A DNA stretch of 49,872 nucleotides from the NCBI GenBank assembly GCA_020073395.1, contig JAIQFF010000020.1:1-49872 (forward strand), in the 5' to 3' direction. Origin of the DNA: Terriglobia bacterium. GTDB lineage: Bacteria; Acidobacteriota; Terriglobia; Terriglobales; Acidobacteriaceae. Every line of letters starts with the position of its first letter. Within the stretch, counting starts at the first letter, position 1. Of the stretch, positions 37,099 through 47,892 are shown piece after piece. The notes under the pieces are model-generated. The model did not search any database and was not told where the DNA came from. It saw only the letters and a list, made by a program, of their open reading frames with translations. The position numbers and the translations under genes were made by a program.

Positions 37099-40050
37099 GT
37101 GAACAGCAGAGCGTCATTAGAACCGGCTTATGTCCCCTGCTCCACTTATCGTCTTCAGCTCAATCTGCGTTTTACGTTTACCCAGGCCGCCGCTGTGGTT
37201 TCGTATCTGTACGATCTGGGAATCACAGACTGCTATACCTCGCCATTCCTGATGGCCCATCCCGGCAGCATGCACGGCTACGACGTCACCGACCACACTC
37301 GCTTCAATCCCGAAATTGGTACGGAGGAACAGTTCACCGAATTCGCTGAACGCTTGCAGCAACGCGGTATGGGGCTGGTGGTCGATGTCGTACCCAACCA
37401 CATGTGCATCACGCATCCTTCCAACCTCTGGTGGTGGGATGTGCTGGAGAATGGGCCCAGTTCGGACTACTCGCGCTATTTCGATATTGATTGGAACCCA
37501 CCCAAATCAGAGCTGGCCAATAAAGTCCTGCTGCCTTTTCTGCCGGACCAGTTTGGCCTGGTTCTCGAAAGTCAATCGATTCGCGCCCTGTTTGACGGCG
37601 GCGGATTTGTCCTGGATTCGCTGGGCATCCGCTTTCCTCTGGCTCCGCGTTCCTGGACCCCGTTGCTGGAACGCACTCTGGTGAAGACGAAAGAAAGACT
37701 CGCCGACACCGACGGTCACGTGCTCGAACTGGAAAGTATTATCACAGCTATCTCGCATCTTCCGCTGCGCCAGGACACTGACCTGCTAAGAGTCCGTGAA
37801 CGCCAGCGCGAGAAAGAGGTCATCCGGCGCCGTCTGGCTGCCCTGGTTGAGGATAGTGATGCTGTGCGCGCGTGTCTGAAGGAAGTATTGACCATTATCA
37901 ATGGCAGCAAGGGACACCCGCACAGCTTTGACGCATTGGAAAAGGTCCTGGATGATCAGGCCTATCGGCTCAGTTTTTGGCGGGTCGCTTCCGACGAAAT
38001 TAACTACCGCCGCTTTTTCGACATCAACGACCTGGCCGCAATCCGGGTGGAGAGCCCGGAAGTATTCACCATCGTGCATCGCATCCCCTTCGACCTGATA
38101 CAAAAATCTCTGGTGTCGGGAATCCGCATCGACCACCCCGACGGTCTGTTCGACCCTCTCCGTTATTTCGAGGACCTTCAGGCCCAGGCTCCACTGCTCG
38201 GCCATACATCCGCAAACGGCGCCGGCAGCGGTGTCCGGCGGCGCCTTTACCTCGCGGCGGAAAAGATTCTGGTGGGCGATGAGGAGTTGCGGCCGGGCTG
38301 GGCTATCGAGGGAACCACCGGGTATGGCTTCCTCAACCTGCTCAACGGACTATTCGTGGACGCTTCCAAGGGGCGTTTCTTCCAGCGTCTGTACCGGAAG
38401 TTTACCGGGTGGTCGCAGAGCTATTCGGACCTGATCTATGAGAGCAAGCGTTTAGTCATGCAGGTCTCGATGTCCAGCGAGCTCAATGTGCTTTCCCGCC
38501 GCCTGGACCGCATTTCCGAGCAGCATCGCCGCTCCCGCGATTTCACTCTGGAGAGTCTGCGGGACGCGTTGCGCGAAGTGATCGCCTGTTTCCCCGTTTA
38601 CCGCACCTATATTCGTACCGACACCGAGCATCCCGACGGGCAGGACGAACGCTACATCCGCGGCGCCATCAAGACCGCGAAGCGCCGCAACCCGGCGACC
38701 AGCGGGTCGGTTTTCGATTTCATCCAGGACCTGTTGCTGCTCAACGATCCGGACAGCATCAGCGACGCCGACCGCGCCGAGCGCCGCCTGTTTGTGATGC
38801 GCTTTCAACAGCTCACCGGGCCGGTCATGGCCAAGGGGCTGGAGGATACGGCATTCTATCGCTACTGTCCCCTGCTGTCTCTCAACGAAGTGGGCGGATC
38901 TCCCGATCGATTCGGAGTTGCGCTGGCCTTCTTCCACAGCAAGAACCTGGCCCGCCGCCAGTCGTGGCGAAATGCCATGCTGGCCAGTTCCACCCATGAC
39001 ACCAAGCGCAGCGAAGACGTGCGGGCGCGAATCAATGTGCTCTCGGAAATTCCGGCGGAGTGGTATCGGGCCATCCGTGCCTGGCAGCGGCTTAATGAGG
39101 GAAAGAAAATCCAGGTGGCCGGCGAAAACGTACCCAGCGCTAACGAAGAATATTTCCTGTATCAGACCCTGTTGGGCGCGTGGTCGCTGACCCCGATGGA
39201 CAGCGCTGAGCGCGCAGACTTTCTCGGCAGGGTGCACGCCTACATGGAGAAGGCCTTGCGCGAGGCGAAAGTCAACACCAGCTGGATCAGCCCGAACACT
39301 GAATACGAAGCCGCAGTTCACAGTTTCCTCGACTCCATCCTGGACAACTCTGCCGGCAAGCCGTTCCTCGACCAGTTTGGGCCGTTCCACGCCAGGATCG
39401 CGAGGGCTGGAATTTTCAATTCGCTGTCCCAGGCCGTCTTGAAGATTGCAGCACCGGGTCTGCCCGATCTCTACCAGGGAACGGAAGTGTGGAACTTCAG
39501 CCTCGCCGATCCTGATAATCGCCGCCCGGTTGACTACGATCGGCTTCAGGCTCTGCTGGCGCAACTTCACGCTGCTGAGTCCGAGGACCCTGCCGCACTT
39601 GTCGATCGGTTGCTCGCCGACCCTGCGGACGGCAGTCTGAAGCTTTATGTAACCCGCCGCGCGCTGCGTTTTCGCCGGGAACACCGCACTTTGTTTGCTC
39701 AGGGAAGCTACGTTCCCTTGCGCGCCGCTGGAGAAAAGAATAAGCATGTGATCGCCTTCGCCCGCTCCTTCCGTGGCGCTACCGTCGTTGTCCTGGCCGG
39801 ACGCTTCTTTGCTCAACTTGAAGCGGACGTCCGCCTCCCCGTCGGTGCCGAAACTTGGGGAGATACGGAAGTCGTCTTGCGCAAGCAGCTGCCTGCCGGG
39901 CAGTATCGCGACGTGTTCACCGGGAAGACTGTTTCTTCGGTTCAGCGAGATGGAGACTTAGCGCTCCCGGTCACCAACGCGTTTGCGCACCTGCCGATTG
40001 CCATGCTGGTAAATGTTGAGGGCAAGGTCGAGGGCCGCGCGGATGTCTGA
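37099..40050 (+). CDS. treY: Malto-oligosyltrehalose synthase
   Basis: A 983-residue GH13 enzyme that converts the reducing-end alpha-1,4 bond of maltodextrin to alpha,alpha-1,1, giving maltooligosyl trehalose. Diagnostic stretches are YRLQLNLRFTFTQAAAVVSY, DVVPNHM, SGIRIDHPDGLFDP (nucleophile Asp), a long insert, SSTHDTKRSEDVRARI and LPDLYQGTEVWNFSLADPDN. Length is somewhat above the usual 700-900. Start at GTG 37099, with GAGG eight bases upstream. Its stop overlaps the treZ start by 8 bases (ATGTCTGA), so the two are translationally coupled. Cytoplasmic. Confidence 0.96.
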   Translation: MNSRASLEPAYVPCSTYRLQLNLRFTFTQAAAVVSYLYDLGITDCYTSPFLMAHPGSMHGYDVTDHTRFNPEIGTEEQFTEFAERLQQRGMGLVVDVVPNHMCITHPSNLWWWDVLENGPSSDYSRYFDIDWNPPKSELANKVLLPFLPDQFGLVLESQSIRALFDGGGFVLDSLGIRFPLAPRSWTPLLERTLVKTKERLADTDGHVLELESIITAISHLPLRQDTDLLRVRERQREKEVIRRRLAALVEDSDAVRACLKEVLTIINGSKGHPHSFDALEKVLDDQAYRLSFWRVASDEINYRRFFDINDLAAIRVESPEVFTIVHRIPFDLIQKSLVSGIRIDHPDGLFDPLRYFEDLQAQAPLLGHTSANGAGSGVRRRLYLAAEKILVGDEELRPGWAIEGTTGYGFLNLLNGLFVDASKGRFFQRLYRKFTGWSQSYSDLIYESKRLVMQVSMSSELNVLSRRLDRISEQHRRSRDFTLESLRDALREVIACFPVYRTYIRTDTEHPDGQDERYIRGAIKTAKRRNPATSGSVFDFIQDLLLLNDPDSISDADRAERRLFVMRFQQLTGPVMAKGLEDTAFYRYCPLLSLNEVGGSPDRFGVALAFFHSKNLARRQSWRNAMLASSTHDTKRSEDVRARINVLSEIPAEWYRAIRAWQRLNEGKKIQVAGENVPSANEEYFLYQTLLGAWSLTPMDSAERADFLGRVHAYMEKALREAKVNTSWISPNTEYEAAVHSFLDSILDNSAGKPFLDQFGPFHARIARAGIFNSLSQAVLKIAAPGLPDLYQGTEVWNFSLADPDNRRPVDYDRLQALLAQLHAAESEDPAALVDRLLADPADGSLKLYVTRRALRFRREHRTLFAQGSYVPLRAAGEKNKHVIAFARSFRGATVVVLAGRFFAQLEADVRLPVGAETWGDTEVVLRKQLPAGQYRDVFTGKTVSSVQRDGDLALPVTNAFAHLPIAMLVNVEGKVEGRADV

Positions 40051-41908
40051 TCGGTCAACCGAACGAGGCTGGGAACTTCAGTTCGGCGCATCGGTCCGCG
40101 GCGACGACAGTGTGGAGTTTCGGGTTTGGGCGCCGAAGGTAACAAACCTGTCCGTGCGCATCGTGGGAGAGCAGCCGCGTACGATTCGCATGACCCGCTC
40201 TCTCGACTCTGAGTTTGCAGCGACGGTCCCGCAGGTCAACGAAGGGGCAGACTATTTCTACCTGCTCGAAGGCGAGCGCGAGCGTCCCGATCCCGTTTCG
40301 CGCTGGCAACCGAGCGGCGTACACGGCCCTTCCCGCATCGTTGATCCCGCGTCGTTTCGCTGGTTCGACCACGGTTGGTCTGGAATCCCTCTGCAAGACT
40401 TCATCATCTACGAATTGCACACTGGCACGTTTACCCGGGAAGGGACCTTTGAAAGCGTCATTCCGCGGCTCCCCTACCTTCGCGATCTCGGCATCACCGC
40501 GATTGAAATCATGCCGGTCGCGGAGGTCCCGGGAAATCGAAACTGGGGGTATGACGGCGCCAGCCTCTACGCGCCCCAGTCTTCCTACGGCGGTCCCATC
40601 GGTTTGAAGAGGCTGGTCAATGCCTGCCACGAGCTCGGGCTGGCGGTTGTGTTGGACGTCGTTTATAACCACCTCGGTCCCGAAGGGAACTATCTTCCGG
40701 AATTTGCTTCCTGCTTCACCGATGCCCATCACACGCCCTGGGGAAAGGCCATTAACTTTGACGGGCCGGAGAGCGACGGCGTTCGCCGCTTCGTCATCGA
40801 CAACGCCTTGTACTGGCTTACCGAATATCACGTGGACGCTCTTCGCCTGGACGCCATCCATGGCATCTATGACTTCGGCGCTCGCCACATTCTCGACGAA
40901 TTATCGGAAACCTTTCAGACTCAGGCGCGGCACCTGCAGCGCCAAGCCTGGTTGATTGCAGAGAGCGACCTCGAAGATGTCCGCATTATCAATCCCCGTG
41001 CAGCGGGAGGATACGCGATCGATGCGCAGTGGCACGACGATTTTCACCACGCGCTCTACGCCCTGCTCACAGGCGGGAGGGAAGGCTTTCTCATGGATTT
41101 CGGTGCCATCGCCGATCTGTCGAAATCCATTACTGACGGTTTTGTCTTCGACTGGAAGTATGCACGCTATCGCCGTCGCCACTTTGGCAGCTCCTCGAAG
41201 GATCGGCCGGGACAGCAGTTCGTCGGCTTCATTCAGAACCACGATCAGATCGCCAACACCAGCCGGGGCAAACGCCTCTCAACTCTGGTGCCAGCCGGGC
41301 AACAGAAGATAGCAGCGGTGCTCACGCTGTGCTCGCCCTTCCTGCCGCTGCTGTTCATGGGAGAGGAATACGGAGAGACGGCGCCTTTCCTCTACTTCAC
41401 CAGCTTCGACGATCCCGACCTGGCTGCTGCCGTGCGCGAAGGACGAAAAAAGGAACTTGGGACGCATTACTCCAAAGGCGATTTCTCTGATCCCCAAGCC
41501 CTGGCCACTTTCGAGCGCTGCAAACTTGATTGGTTGAAGACTGCAATTTCTTCCCATGCGGAAATTCTGCGTCTTTACCGCGAGCTGATTTCCCTGCGGA
41601 AGCAGTATCCCAGCCTGGGCAACGGTCGCAAAGATCTCAGCGAAATCCAGTTTGATGAGCAGGCAAAATGGCTGGTCATGAAGCGCTCGGACCCGGCAGG
41701 CAGCAGTGCTCTGCTGGTTTGCAACTTCTCCTCCGGGGCGCAGAGCGTTCCAGTTGCGGCCCACACGCAACCTCGGCGGCTGGTGTTGTGGACAGGCGAT
41801 GCGGTGTACGGCGGTAGCGGCGCTCCAGGACCGGTCGAGACCCTGGCCCCAGGGTCACCGTTCGGGCTGTCCCTGGCTGGATTTGAAGGCGCCATCTTTG
41901 TGTGTTGA
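40043..41908 (+). CDS. treZ: Malto-oligosyltrehalose trehalohydrolase
   Basis: A 621-residue GH13 enzyme that releases trehalose from maltooligosyl trehalose. N-terminal CBM48-like domain (VEFRVWAPKVTNLSVRI), then the barrel with ELHTGTFTREGTFESVIPRL, VVLDVVYNHLGPEGNYL, DALRLDAIHGIYD (nucleophile), LIAESDLED (acid) and FIQNHDQIANTSRG. ATG 40043 lies inside the end of treY. Together TreY and TreZ turn glucan into trehalose plus shortened glucan. The 201-base gap downstream to glgE includes the hairpin at 42002-42027. Confidence 0.96.
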   Translation: MSDRSTERGWELQFGASVRGDDSVEFRVWAPKVTNLSVRIVGEQPRTIRMTRSLDSEFAATVPQVNEGADYFYLLEGERERPDPVSRWQPSGVHGPSRIVDPASFRWFDHGWSGIPLQDFIIYELHTGTFTREGTFESVIPRLPYLRDLGITAIEIMPVAEVPGNRNWGYDGASLYAPQSSYGGPIGLKRLVNACHELGLAVVLDVVYNHLGPEGNYLPEFASCFTDAHHTPWGKAINFDGPESDGVRRFVIDNALYWLTEYHVDALRLDAIHGIYDFGARHILDELSETFQTQARHLQRQAWLIAESDLEDVRIINPRAAGGYAIDAQWHDDFHHALYALLTGGREGFLMDFGAIADLSKSITDGFVFDWKYARYRRRHFGSSSKDRPGQQFVGFIQNHDQIANTSRGKRLSTLVPAGQQKIAAVLTLCSPFLPLLFMGEEYGETAPFLYFTSFDDPDLAAAVREGRKKELGTHYSKGDFSDPQALATFERCKLDWLKTAISSHAEILRLYRELISLRKQYPSLGNGRKDLSEIQFDEQAKWLVMKRSDPAGSSALLVCNFSSGAQSVPVAAHTQPRRLVLWTGDAVYGGSGAPGPVETLAPGSPFGLSLAGFEGAIFVC

Positions 41909-42001
41909 GCCGCATGGATGCCCGTTGTCTCATCTGGCTCACCCTGTCCAATAGGGCATCGAAGGCGACACACGCTCTGCCATCGCATGTGATAAATTTG
42001 A

Positions 42002-42027
42002 AAAACAGGCCAAATAATAGCTGTTTT
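42002..42027. repeat. AT-rich inverted repeat between treZ and glgE
   Basis: Arms AAAACAG and CTGTTTT, 7 bases each, loop of 12, in an AT-rich island. It could end the treYZ message weakly or serve as a site ahead of glgE, which then has its own promoter; none was convincing. Confidence 0.35.
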
Positions 42028-42109
42028 CTCGTACTGGCGCGTCATTGGTGCACCTCGCCTGTCATTGACGAACGGCGTTACAACTCTTTGCAGGAGGTCG
42101 GCATCGCGA

Positions 42110-44128
42110 ATGACGGGCGAAGGAAACAGCGCCATCCAGACGGCCTTTTCCCGCAGAGTCGTCATCGAAAACGTCCAGCCGCAAATCGATTGTGGCCGTT
42201 TCCCCATTAAGCGCACAGTTGGTGATCGCGTGGAAGTAACCGCCGACATCTTCGCCGACGGTCACGATATTTTGCACGCTGTTTTGCGCCACAAGCCCGC
42301 TGCGGATTCTGGTTGGGAAGAAGTCCCCATGGAGCCGCAGCCCAACGATCTTTGGCGGGGAGAATTTAGCGTCACTGCTCAGGGTCGGCATCTTTACACC
42401 TTGCAAGCCTGGACCGACCGTTTTCAGTCGTGGAGCCGCGATCTGGAAAAGAAGTTCGAAGCCGCGCAAGACATATCCGTGGACATTTTGGCCGGGGCCC
42501 AACTGATCGAGGCAACCGCAGCCCAAACTACGGGAAAAGACAAAGCCGTGCTCGCCGCCGCAGCCGCCGAATTGCGCAAGTTGGCCGCGGCAGACATCCC
42601 GAAGGCCGTTGAAAAATCATCGAGTCCGGAGTTAAAGGCTCTGATGTTCCGGCATGCCGACCGCCGCCGCGCTACTACGTACAGCAGGGAACTGGTGGTC
42701 ATCGTCGATCGCGACCAAGCCCGCTTCGGCGCCTGGTATGAGATGTTTCCTCATTCTTCTTCTCCTCGACCAGGTCGCCACGGAACGTTGCAGGACTGCA
42801 TAAAGAGGCTGGATTACGTTGCTGGAATGGGATTCGACATTTTCTATCTTCCCCCGATTCACCCAATCGGACGCGTAAATCGCAAGGGAAAGAACAACAC
42901 TGAGAGCGCCCTGCCCGACGATGTAGGCAGCCCCTGGGCGATCGGAGCTAAGGAAGGCGGTCACAAGGCGATCGATCCGCAGTTAGGGACGATCCAGGAT
43001 TTCAAGCAGCTTCTGTCGCGAGCGAGGCAGTTGGGTCTCGAGGTGGCCCTCGACCTGGCCTACCAGTGCGCTCCCGACCATCCCTACGTAACCGAACACC
43101 AGGAATGGTTCCGCATGCGTCCCGATGGCACGGTGCAGTATGCCGAGAATCCTCCAAAGAAGTATCAGGACATCTACCCACTCGATTTTGAGACCGAAAA
43201 AGGCCAGGAGCTGTGGGAAGAATTAGAAAGCGTCGTGCTCTACTGGGTCGAGCAGGGTATCCGCATTTTCCGCGTCGATAATCCCCATACCAAGCCCTTC
43301 GATTTCTGGGAATGGCTGATCACCGACATCAAGAATCGCCATCCTGACGTCCTGTTTCTTGCGGAAGCCTTTACTCGCCCGAAAGTGATGTACGAGTTGG
43401 CTAAGCTGGGATTCACTCAGTCCTACACCTATTTCGCCTGGCGCAACGCCAAGCAGGAGCTTACCGAATACTTTACTGAAATCACGCAGACGGATGTACG
43501 GGAATATTTTCGTCCCAATCTGTGGCCCAATACACCCGATATTCTCACCGAATTTCTGCAACAAGGTGGACGTCCCGCTTTTATGATCCGGCTGCTGCTG
43601 GCCGCGACTCTCGGCGCTAATTATGGAATTTACGGTCCCGCCTTCGAGCTGGGCGAAAACCGTCCCGTGCGTGCGGGAAGCGAAGAGTACCTCGACTCGG
43701 AGAAGTATCAGGTCCGCAACTGGGATTTGGATAATCCCGCGAGCCTCGCTGGACTGATCACCAGCGTGAACCAGATTCGCCGCGAGAACCCGGCACTACA
43801 CAGTGACTTGAGGCTGCGCTTTCATCCAGTGGATAACCAACAGATCATCGCTTACAGCAAAGTGAGCGACGACCTGCTGAACATTATTGTCTCAGTCGTC
43901 AACCTGGATCCGTATCGCACCCAGGCTGGCATGGTCGATTTGCCGCTGGACGCGTTCCACCTCGACCCGCGCCAGCCTTATCAGATGCATGATCTGCTGA
44001 CCGACGCGAAATATGTCTGGCGCGGTCCGCGCAATTATGTCGAACTCGATCCCCAGCGTTTGCCCGCCCACATCTTTTGTATAAGGCGGCGGGTGCGTAC
44101 TGAAAATGGGGTTGATTATTTTGTATAA
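42110..44128 (+). CDS. glgE: Alpha-1,4-glucan:maltose-1-phosphate maltosyltransferase
   Basis: A 672-residue GH13_3 enzyme that adds maltosyl units from maltose 1-phosphate to alpha-glucan. It has the N-terminal dimerisation/insert domain ([20 protein letters not shown]), a helical insertion (about 135-200), and the barrel with [39 protein letters not shown] (nucleophile Asp), [12 protein letters not shown] (acid Glu) and [14 protein letters not shown]. Length is typical. ATG 42110 follows AGGAGG at a longish 12-base spacing; the frame extends 15 codons upstream. It uses product of the maltokinase at 48042-49652. treS follows after 29 bases. Confidence 0.96.
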   Translation: MTGEGNSAIQTAFSRRVVIENVQPQIDCGRFPIKRTVGDRVEVTADIFADGHDILHAVLRHKPAADSGWEEVPMEPQPNDLWRGEFSVTAQGRHLYTLQAWTDRFQSWSRDLEKKFEAAQDISVDILAGAQLIEATAAQTTGKDKAVLAAAAAELRKLAAADIPKAVEKSSSPELKALMFRHADRRRATTYSRELVVIVDRDQARFGAWYEMFPHSSSPRPGRHGTLQDCIKRLDYVAGMGFDIFYLPPIHPIGRVNRKGKNNTESALPDDVGSPWAIGAKEGGHKAIDPQLGTIQDFKQLLSRARQLGLEVALDLAYQCAPDHPYVTEHQEWFRMRPDGTVQYAENPPKKYQDIYPLDFETEKGQELWEELESVVLYWVEQGIRIFRVDNPHTKPFDFWEWLITDIKNRHPDVLFLAEAFTRPKVMYELAKLGFTQSYTYFAWRNAKQELTEYFTEITQTDVREYFRPNLWPNTPDILTEFLQQGGRPAFMIRLLLAATLGANYGIYGPAFELGENRPVRAGSEEYLDSEKYQVRNWDLDNPASLAGLITSVNQIRRENPALHSDLRLRFHPVDNQQIIAYSKVSDDLLNIIVSVVNLDPYRTQAGMVDLPLDAFHLDPRQPYQMHDLLTDAKYVWRGPRNYVELDPQRLPAHIFCIRRRVRTENGVDYFV

Positions 44129-44157
44129 CCAGCAGTGAAGTGCGGGAGAGAAACGCT

Positions 44158-45798
44158 TTGCCCATGCCTCAGGACCAGCTCTGGTACAAAGACGCCATCA
44201 TCTACCAGGTCCACGTGCGCACGTTTTACGATACCAACGCGGACGGAATCGGCGATTTCGGCGGCCTGGCGCAGAAGCTCGACTACCTTCAGGAGTTGGG
44301 GGTCAATGCCATCTGGCTGATGCCCTTCTTCCCCTCGCCGCTGCGTGACGACGGCTACGACATCGCTGAATACACCTCGGTCCACGCCAGTTACGGCAAT
44401 CTCGATGACTTCAAGACTTTTCTCAAGGCCGCCCACGAACGCGGCATACGCGTGATCGTCGAGCTGGTGCTGAACCACACCTCCGATCAGCATCCGTGGT
44501 TTCAGGAGTCGCGCAAGTCGCGGGACAATCCCAAGCGTGGCTGGTACGTGTGGAGCGACACCGACACCCGGTATCAGGGCGTCCGCATCATCTTTGTGGA
44601 CACGGAACTGTCGAACTGGGCCTGGGACCCGGTTTCCAAAGAATACTACTGGCACCGATTCTTCAGTCATCAGCCCGATCTCAACTATGACAACCCGGCC
44701 GTCCGCGAGGAAATGTGGAACGTGGTGAAGTTCTGGGTGGAGCTGGGAGTGGATGGTTTCCGCCTGGATGCAGTTCCGTACCTGGTCGAGCGCGAAGGCA
44801 CGTCATGCGAGAACCTGCCCGAAACCCACGCTGTCCTGAAAGAATTGCGCGCCAAACTTGACCAGCACTATCCCGGCAAGATGCTGCTGGCCGAAGCCAA
44901 CCAGTGGCCGGCTGATTTGCGCGCCTACTTCGGCGATGGCGACGAGTTCCACATGGCGTTCCACTTTCCGCTCATGCCCAGGATGTTCATGGGCCTGAAG
45001 CTGGAAGACCGTAAACCCATCACTGAAATTCTCAAACAGACTCCTTCGATTCCGCCGCCCTGCCAGTGGTGCCTGTTCCTGCGCAACCATGACGAACTGA
45101 CCCTGGAGATGGTCACCGACGTAGAGCGCGACTACATGTACGACCAGTATGCGCGCGACAAACACATGCGCATCAATGTCGGTATCCGCCGCCGGCTCGC
45201 GCCCCTGCTGGATAACGACCGCCGCCGCATCGAGCTGATGAACGGACTGCTGTTGTCGCTGCCCGGCACTCCCATCATTTATTACGGCGATGAAATCGGC
45301 ATGGGAGACAACATCTATCTGGGCGATCGCAACGGAGTTCGAACTCCCATGCAATGGGACGGCGGCTGGAATGGCGGGTTCTCAGCCGCCGATCCGGAAA
45401 GTCTCTATTCGCCGCTCATGCTCAATCCGGTTTATGGTTTTCAGGCGGTGAACGTCCAGTCCCAGAAGCGATTTGACCACTCGCTGCTCTCCTGGATGAA
45501 GCGCATCATCAAGGTGCGCAAGTCCACTCCGGTGTTTGGCCGGGGCTCGATCGAATTTCTTTATCCCGCGAACCACCGGATTCTGGCCTACGTGCGACAA
45601 TTGGACAAAGAGTCCATCCTGGTAGTGAACAATCTTTCCAGCACCGCCCAGGCGGTGGAACTCGATCTGCGCCAGTTCAAAGGGAAGATCCTGATCGAGA
45701 TGTTTGGCAGAAACATTTTCCCCCGGGTTGGGGAGTTGCCTTATCTCCTCACTCTGGGACCGTACCAGTTTTATTGGTTCCGTTTACGCAAGATCTGA
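44158..45798 (+). CDS. treS: Trehalose synthase (maltose alpha-D-glucosyltransferase), single-domain
   Basis: A 546-residue GH13_16 enzyme interconverting maltose and trehalose. Motifs: [40 protein letters not shown] (nucleophile), [22 protein letters not shown]. In many bacteria TreS is fused to a maltokinase; here the kinase is separate. The start is taken as TTG 44158, with GGGAGAG at good spacing; ATG 44164 and GTG 44140 are alternatives. With the kinase and GlgE it forms the trehalose-to-glucan branch, counterpart to TreYZ. Cytoplasmic. Confidence 0.95.
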   Translation: MPMPQDQLWYKDAIIYQVHVRTFYDTNADGIGDFGGLAQKLDYLQELGVNAIWLMPFFPSPLRDDGYDIAEYTSVHASYGNLDDFKTFLKAAHERGIRVIVELVLNHTSDQHPWFQESRKSRDNPKRGWYVWSDTDTRYQGVRIIFVDTELSNWAWDPVSKEYYWHRFFSHQPDLNYDNPAVREEMWNVVKFWVELGVDGFRLDAVPYLVEREGTSCENLPETHAVLKELRAKLDQHYPGKMLLAEANQWPADLRAYFGDGDEFHMAFHFPLMPRMFMGLKLEDRKPITEILKQTPSIPPPCQWCLFLRNHDELTLEMVTDVERDYMYDQYARDKHMRINVGIRRRLAPLLDNDRRRIELMNGLLLSLPGTPIIYYGDEIGMGDNIYLGDRNGVRTPMQWDGGWNGGFSAADPESLYSPLMLNPVYGFQAVNVQSQKRFDHSLLSWMKRIIKVRKSTPVFGRGSIEFLYPANHRILAYVRQLDKESILVVNNLSSTAQAVELDLRQFKGKILIEMFGRNIFPRVGELPYLLTLGPYQFYWFRLRKI

Positions 45799-45838
45799 GC
45801 TGGAGATCGTCAGGCAGGAATTCTAGCGGAGGCAGGAT

Positions 45839-47110
45839 TTGGCCGAGGAAAGCATTCTTACGGATGAGTTTCTTCGCCAGTTGATCGATGTCGGCGAGGC
45901 CGACGTTCTTGTAGGTGTGCCCACCTACAACAATGCCGCCACCGTCGGTCATGTGGTGCAAACCATCCGTGCCGGCCTGCTTAAGTATTTTCCCCGGGAG
46001 CGCGCCGTAATTGTCAATGCGGATGGTGGCTCGCGAGACGAGACCGCGAACCTGGTCCGCGGCGCCTCGATCAACGACCTGCAGCACTCCACCGACCTGA
46101 ACGCGCTGCGCACCTTGCACAGCATCAGCGCCGAATATGCCGGAGGTCCCGCCACCGGCACCGCGCTGCGCACCATTCTGGCTTCTGCCGAACTGCTGCG
46201 CGTCTCCGCTTGCGCGGTAGTCTCGCCCGAATCCACCACCATCGGGCCGGAGTGGATCGAGCGGCTGCTGCGCCCCGTTTACCAGGGGAATTTCGATTTT
46301 GTGACCCCGCTCTACCGCCGCCATAAATTTGACGGATTGCTGATGCGCAACCTGGTTTATCCCATGACCCGCGCCTTCTACGGCAGGCGGGTGCGGGAGC
46401 CCTACGCGTCCGAATTCAGTTTCTCCGGATCGCTGGCCAGCCATTTTCTCGCGCAGGACATCTGGGTCCACGAAGTCGGCCATACCGGTACGGAAATCGC
46501 TTTGACGATGTCTGCCATCACCGGCGGTTTTCGCCTGGCGCAGTCCTTTCTCGGCGTAAAACCCCACCTGGACGCCCGCTCCGCCGACCTGGTCGCCGCC
46601 ATGCGCCAGACTGTAGGCGCTCTATTCTGGTCTCTAGAGCCTAACTTTTCGCTGTGGAGCTCAATCCGTGATTCACAGCCTGTCCCCACTGTGGGCGGAG
46701 AACAGGAAGTGACCTTGGAGCCTCTGCGGGTCAATCGCAAACGGCTCTTTGACATGTTCCGCTCCGGGGTGGCCGAGTTGGAACCGGTGCTCAAGTCAAT
46801 TCTTTCGCCACCCACGCTGGCCGAGCTGCAAAGAATTGCCACCCTCGCGGAAGAAGACGATTTTTGTTACGGAGATGAGCTCTGGGCCCGCACTGTGTAT
46901 GAGTTCGCCGCTTCTTATCACAAGGCTGTGATCAGCCGGGACCACATCATCCAGGCGCTGGCCCCGCTTTACCGTGGCCGGGCATTCACTTTCTTGGTCG
47001 AAAACCGTGAAGCTTCAGGCGAGCAGGTAGAGCAGAACGTCGAAAACTTTTGCCTGACGTGCGAACGTTTAAAGGCGTCACTGCTGGAATTGTGGAACGG
47101 AAAAAAGTGA
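45839..47110 (+). CDS. GT-A glycosyltransferase, glucosyl-3-phosphoglycerate-synthase-like
   Basis: A 423-residue cytoplasmic protein. Residues 20-250 form a GT-A nucleotide-sugar fold (DVLVGVPTYNNAATVGHVVQ, IVNADGGSRDET, GPATGTALRTIL), followed by DFVTPLYRRHKFDG and GFRLAQSFLGVKPHLD, which resemble glucosyl-3-phosphoglycerate or mannosylglycerate synthases. The metal-binding Asp-x-Asp expected after CAVV is SPEST here, so catalysis or metal use may differ. TTG 45839 follows GGAGG. It lies between treS and a channel-like gene (7 bases downstream), consistent with compatible-solute synthesis. The function is inferred by resemblance; substrate unknown. Confidence 0.75.
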   Translation: MAEESILTDEFLRQLIDVGEADVLVGVPTYNNAATVGHVVQTIRAGLLKYFPRERAVIVNADGGSRDETANLVRGASINDLQHSTDLNALRTLHSISAEYAGGPATGTALRTILASAELLRVSACAVVSPESTTIGPEWIERLLRPVYQGNFDFVTPLYRRHKFDGLLMRNLVYPMTRAFYGRRVREPYASEFSFSGSLASHFLAQDIWVHEVGHTGTEIALTMSAITGGFRLAQSFLGVKPHLDARSADLVAAMRQTVGALFWSLEPNFSLWSSIRDSQPVPTVGGEQEVTLEPLRVNRKRLFDMFRSGVAELEPVLKSILSPPTLAELQRIATLAEEDDFCYGDELWARTVYEFAASYHKAVISRDHIIQALAPLYRGRAFTFLVENREASGEQVEQNVENFCLTCERLKASLLELWNGKK

Positions 47111-47117
47111 GGTCGCC

Positions 47118-47828
47118 ATGCGGGAAATAATTGTTCATGAATTGACTCAGGCTACGCAGGAATTGGTCCGCGAATTTGCGCGCTTCCTGCCTCGCCTGAT
47201 GGTGATGCTGATCGTCGTGCTTGTGGGCTGGATGATTGCGTTCCTGGTGAAGGCGATCCTGCGCAGCTTTTTGCGCCTCATCAAGTTTGACAAGCTCTCC
47301 GAGGGCGCCGGGGCCAGCCAGTTGCTCAGCAAAGCCGCGCTCCCGTCCTCCACGGAGCTGGTCAGCCGCTTCGCCTTTTGGACCGCCTGGCTCGGATTTA
47401 TTCTGGTGGGAGTCAGCGCGCTTGGCATCCTGGGCATGCAGGAATACGTGACCCGCTTCTTCGTTTTCCTGCCCCGCCTGCTGGTCGCCCTGATCTTCCT
47501 GTTCATCGGGCTTCTGGCGGCGAGCTTTTTCTCCCGCGCCGCTCTGCTCTGGGCGGTCAATACTGACATGCCCTCGCCCCGCCTTCTGAGCTCCGCGGCC
47601 CGGGTCCTGATCACCGTCTTCACCGCATCCGCAGTCTTCGAGGAACTCGGGTTGGCGGACTCCACCATGCTCTTCGCCTTTGCCATTGTGATGGGAGCCG
47701 TGATGCTGGGACTCGCCATTGCCTTTGGCCTCGGCGGCCAGGACCTGGCCAAGCGATTTCTGGAAGCCCGCTTCGCCCCGGAAAAGAAGGAAGGAAAGGA
47801 GCGGGAAGACGAGCTTTCCCCGCTCTAG
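47118..47828 (+). CDS. Mechanosensitive-channel-like membrane protein lacking the MscS beta domain
   Basis: A 236-residue protein with about four to five membrane helices, three of which are conserved TM_helix repeats (LMVMLIVVLVGWMIAFLVKA, LLVALIFLFIGLLAASFF, AFAIVMGAVMLGLAIAFGLG) with the GLGGQDLAKRFLE ending of the pore-lining segment. It stops in a charged tail without the MscS beta barrel and C-terminal cage, so it is a short relative and might be an auxiliary or truncated-by-descent form rather than a complete MscS. It begins 7 bases after the glycosyltransferase gene, in an island for osmolyte synthesis, where turgor release would be relevant. Confidence 0.8.
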   Translation: MREIIVHELTQATQELVREFARFLPRLMVMLIVVLVGWMIAFLVKAILRSFLRLIKFDKLSEGAGASQLLSKAALPSSTELVSRFAFWTAWLGFILVGVSALGILGMQEYVTRFFVFLPRLLVALIFLFIGLLAASFFSRAALLWAVNTDMPSPRLLSSAARVLITVFTASAVFEELGLADSTMLFAFAIVMGAVMLGLAIAFGLGGQDLAKRFLEARFAPEKKEGKEREDELSPL

Positions 47829-47892
47829 GATGCGCAAGAAATTGTTGAGCGAACGTGGTTGCGGAAAACTCGCCTCCACGAGGTTTGGGAAG

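Noticed and set aside
38452..39816. 454-codon minus-strand frame inside treY
   Set aside because: Antisense shadow of a well-conserved enzyme gene.
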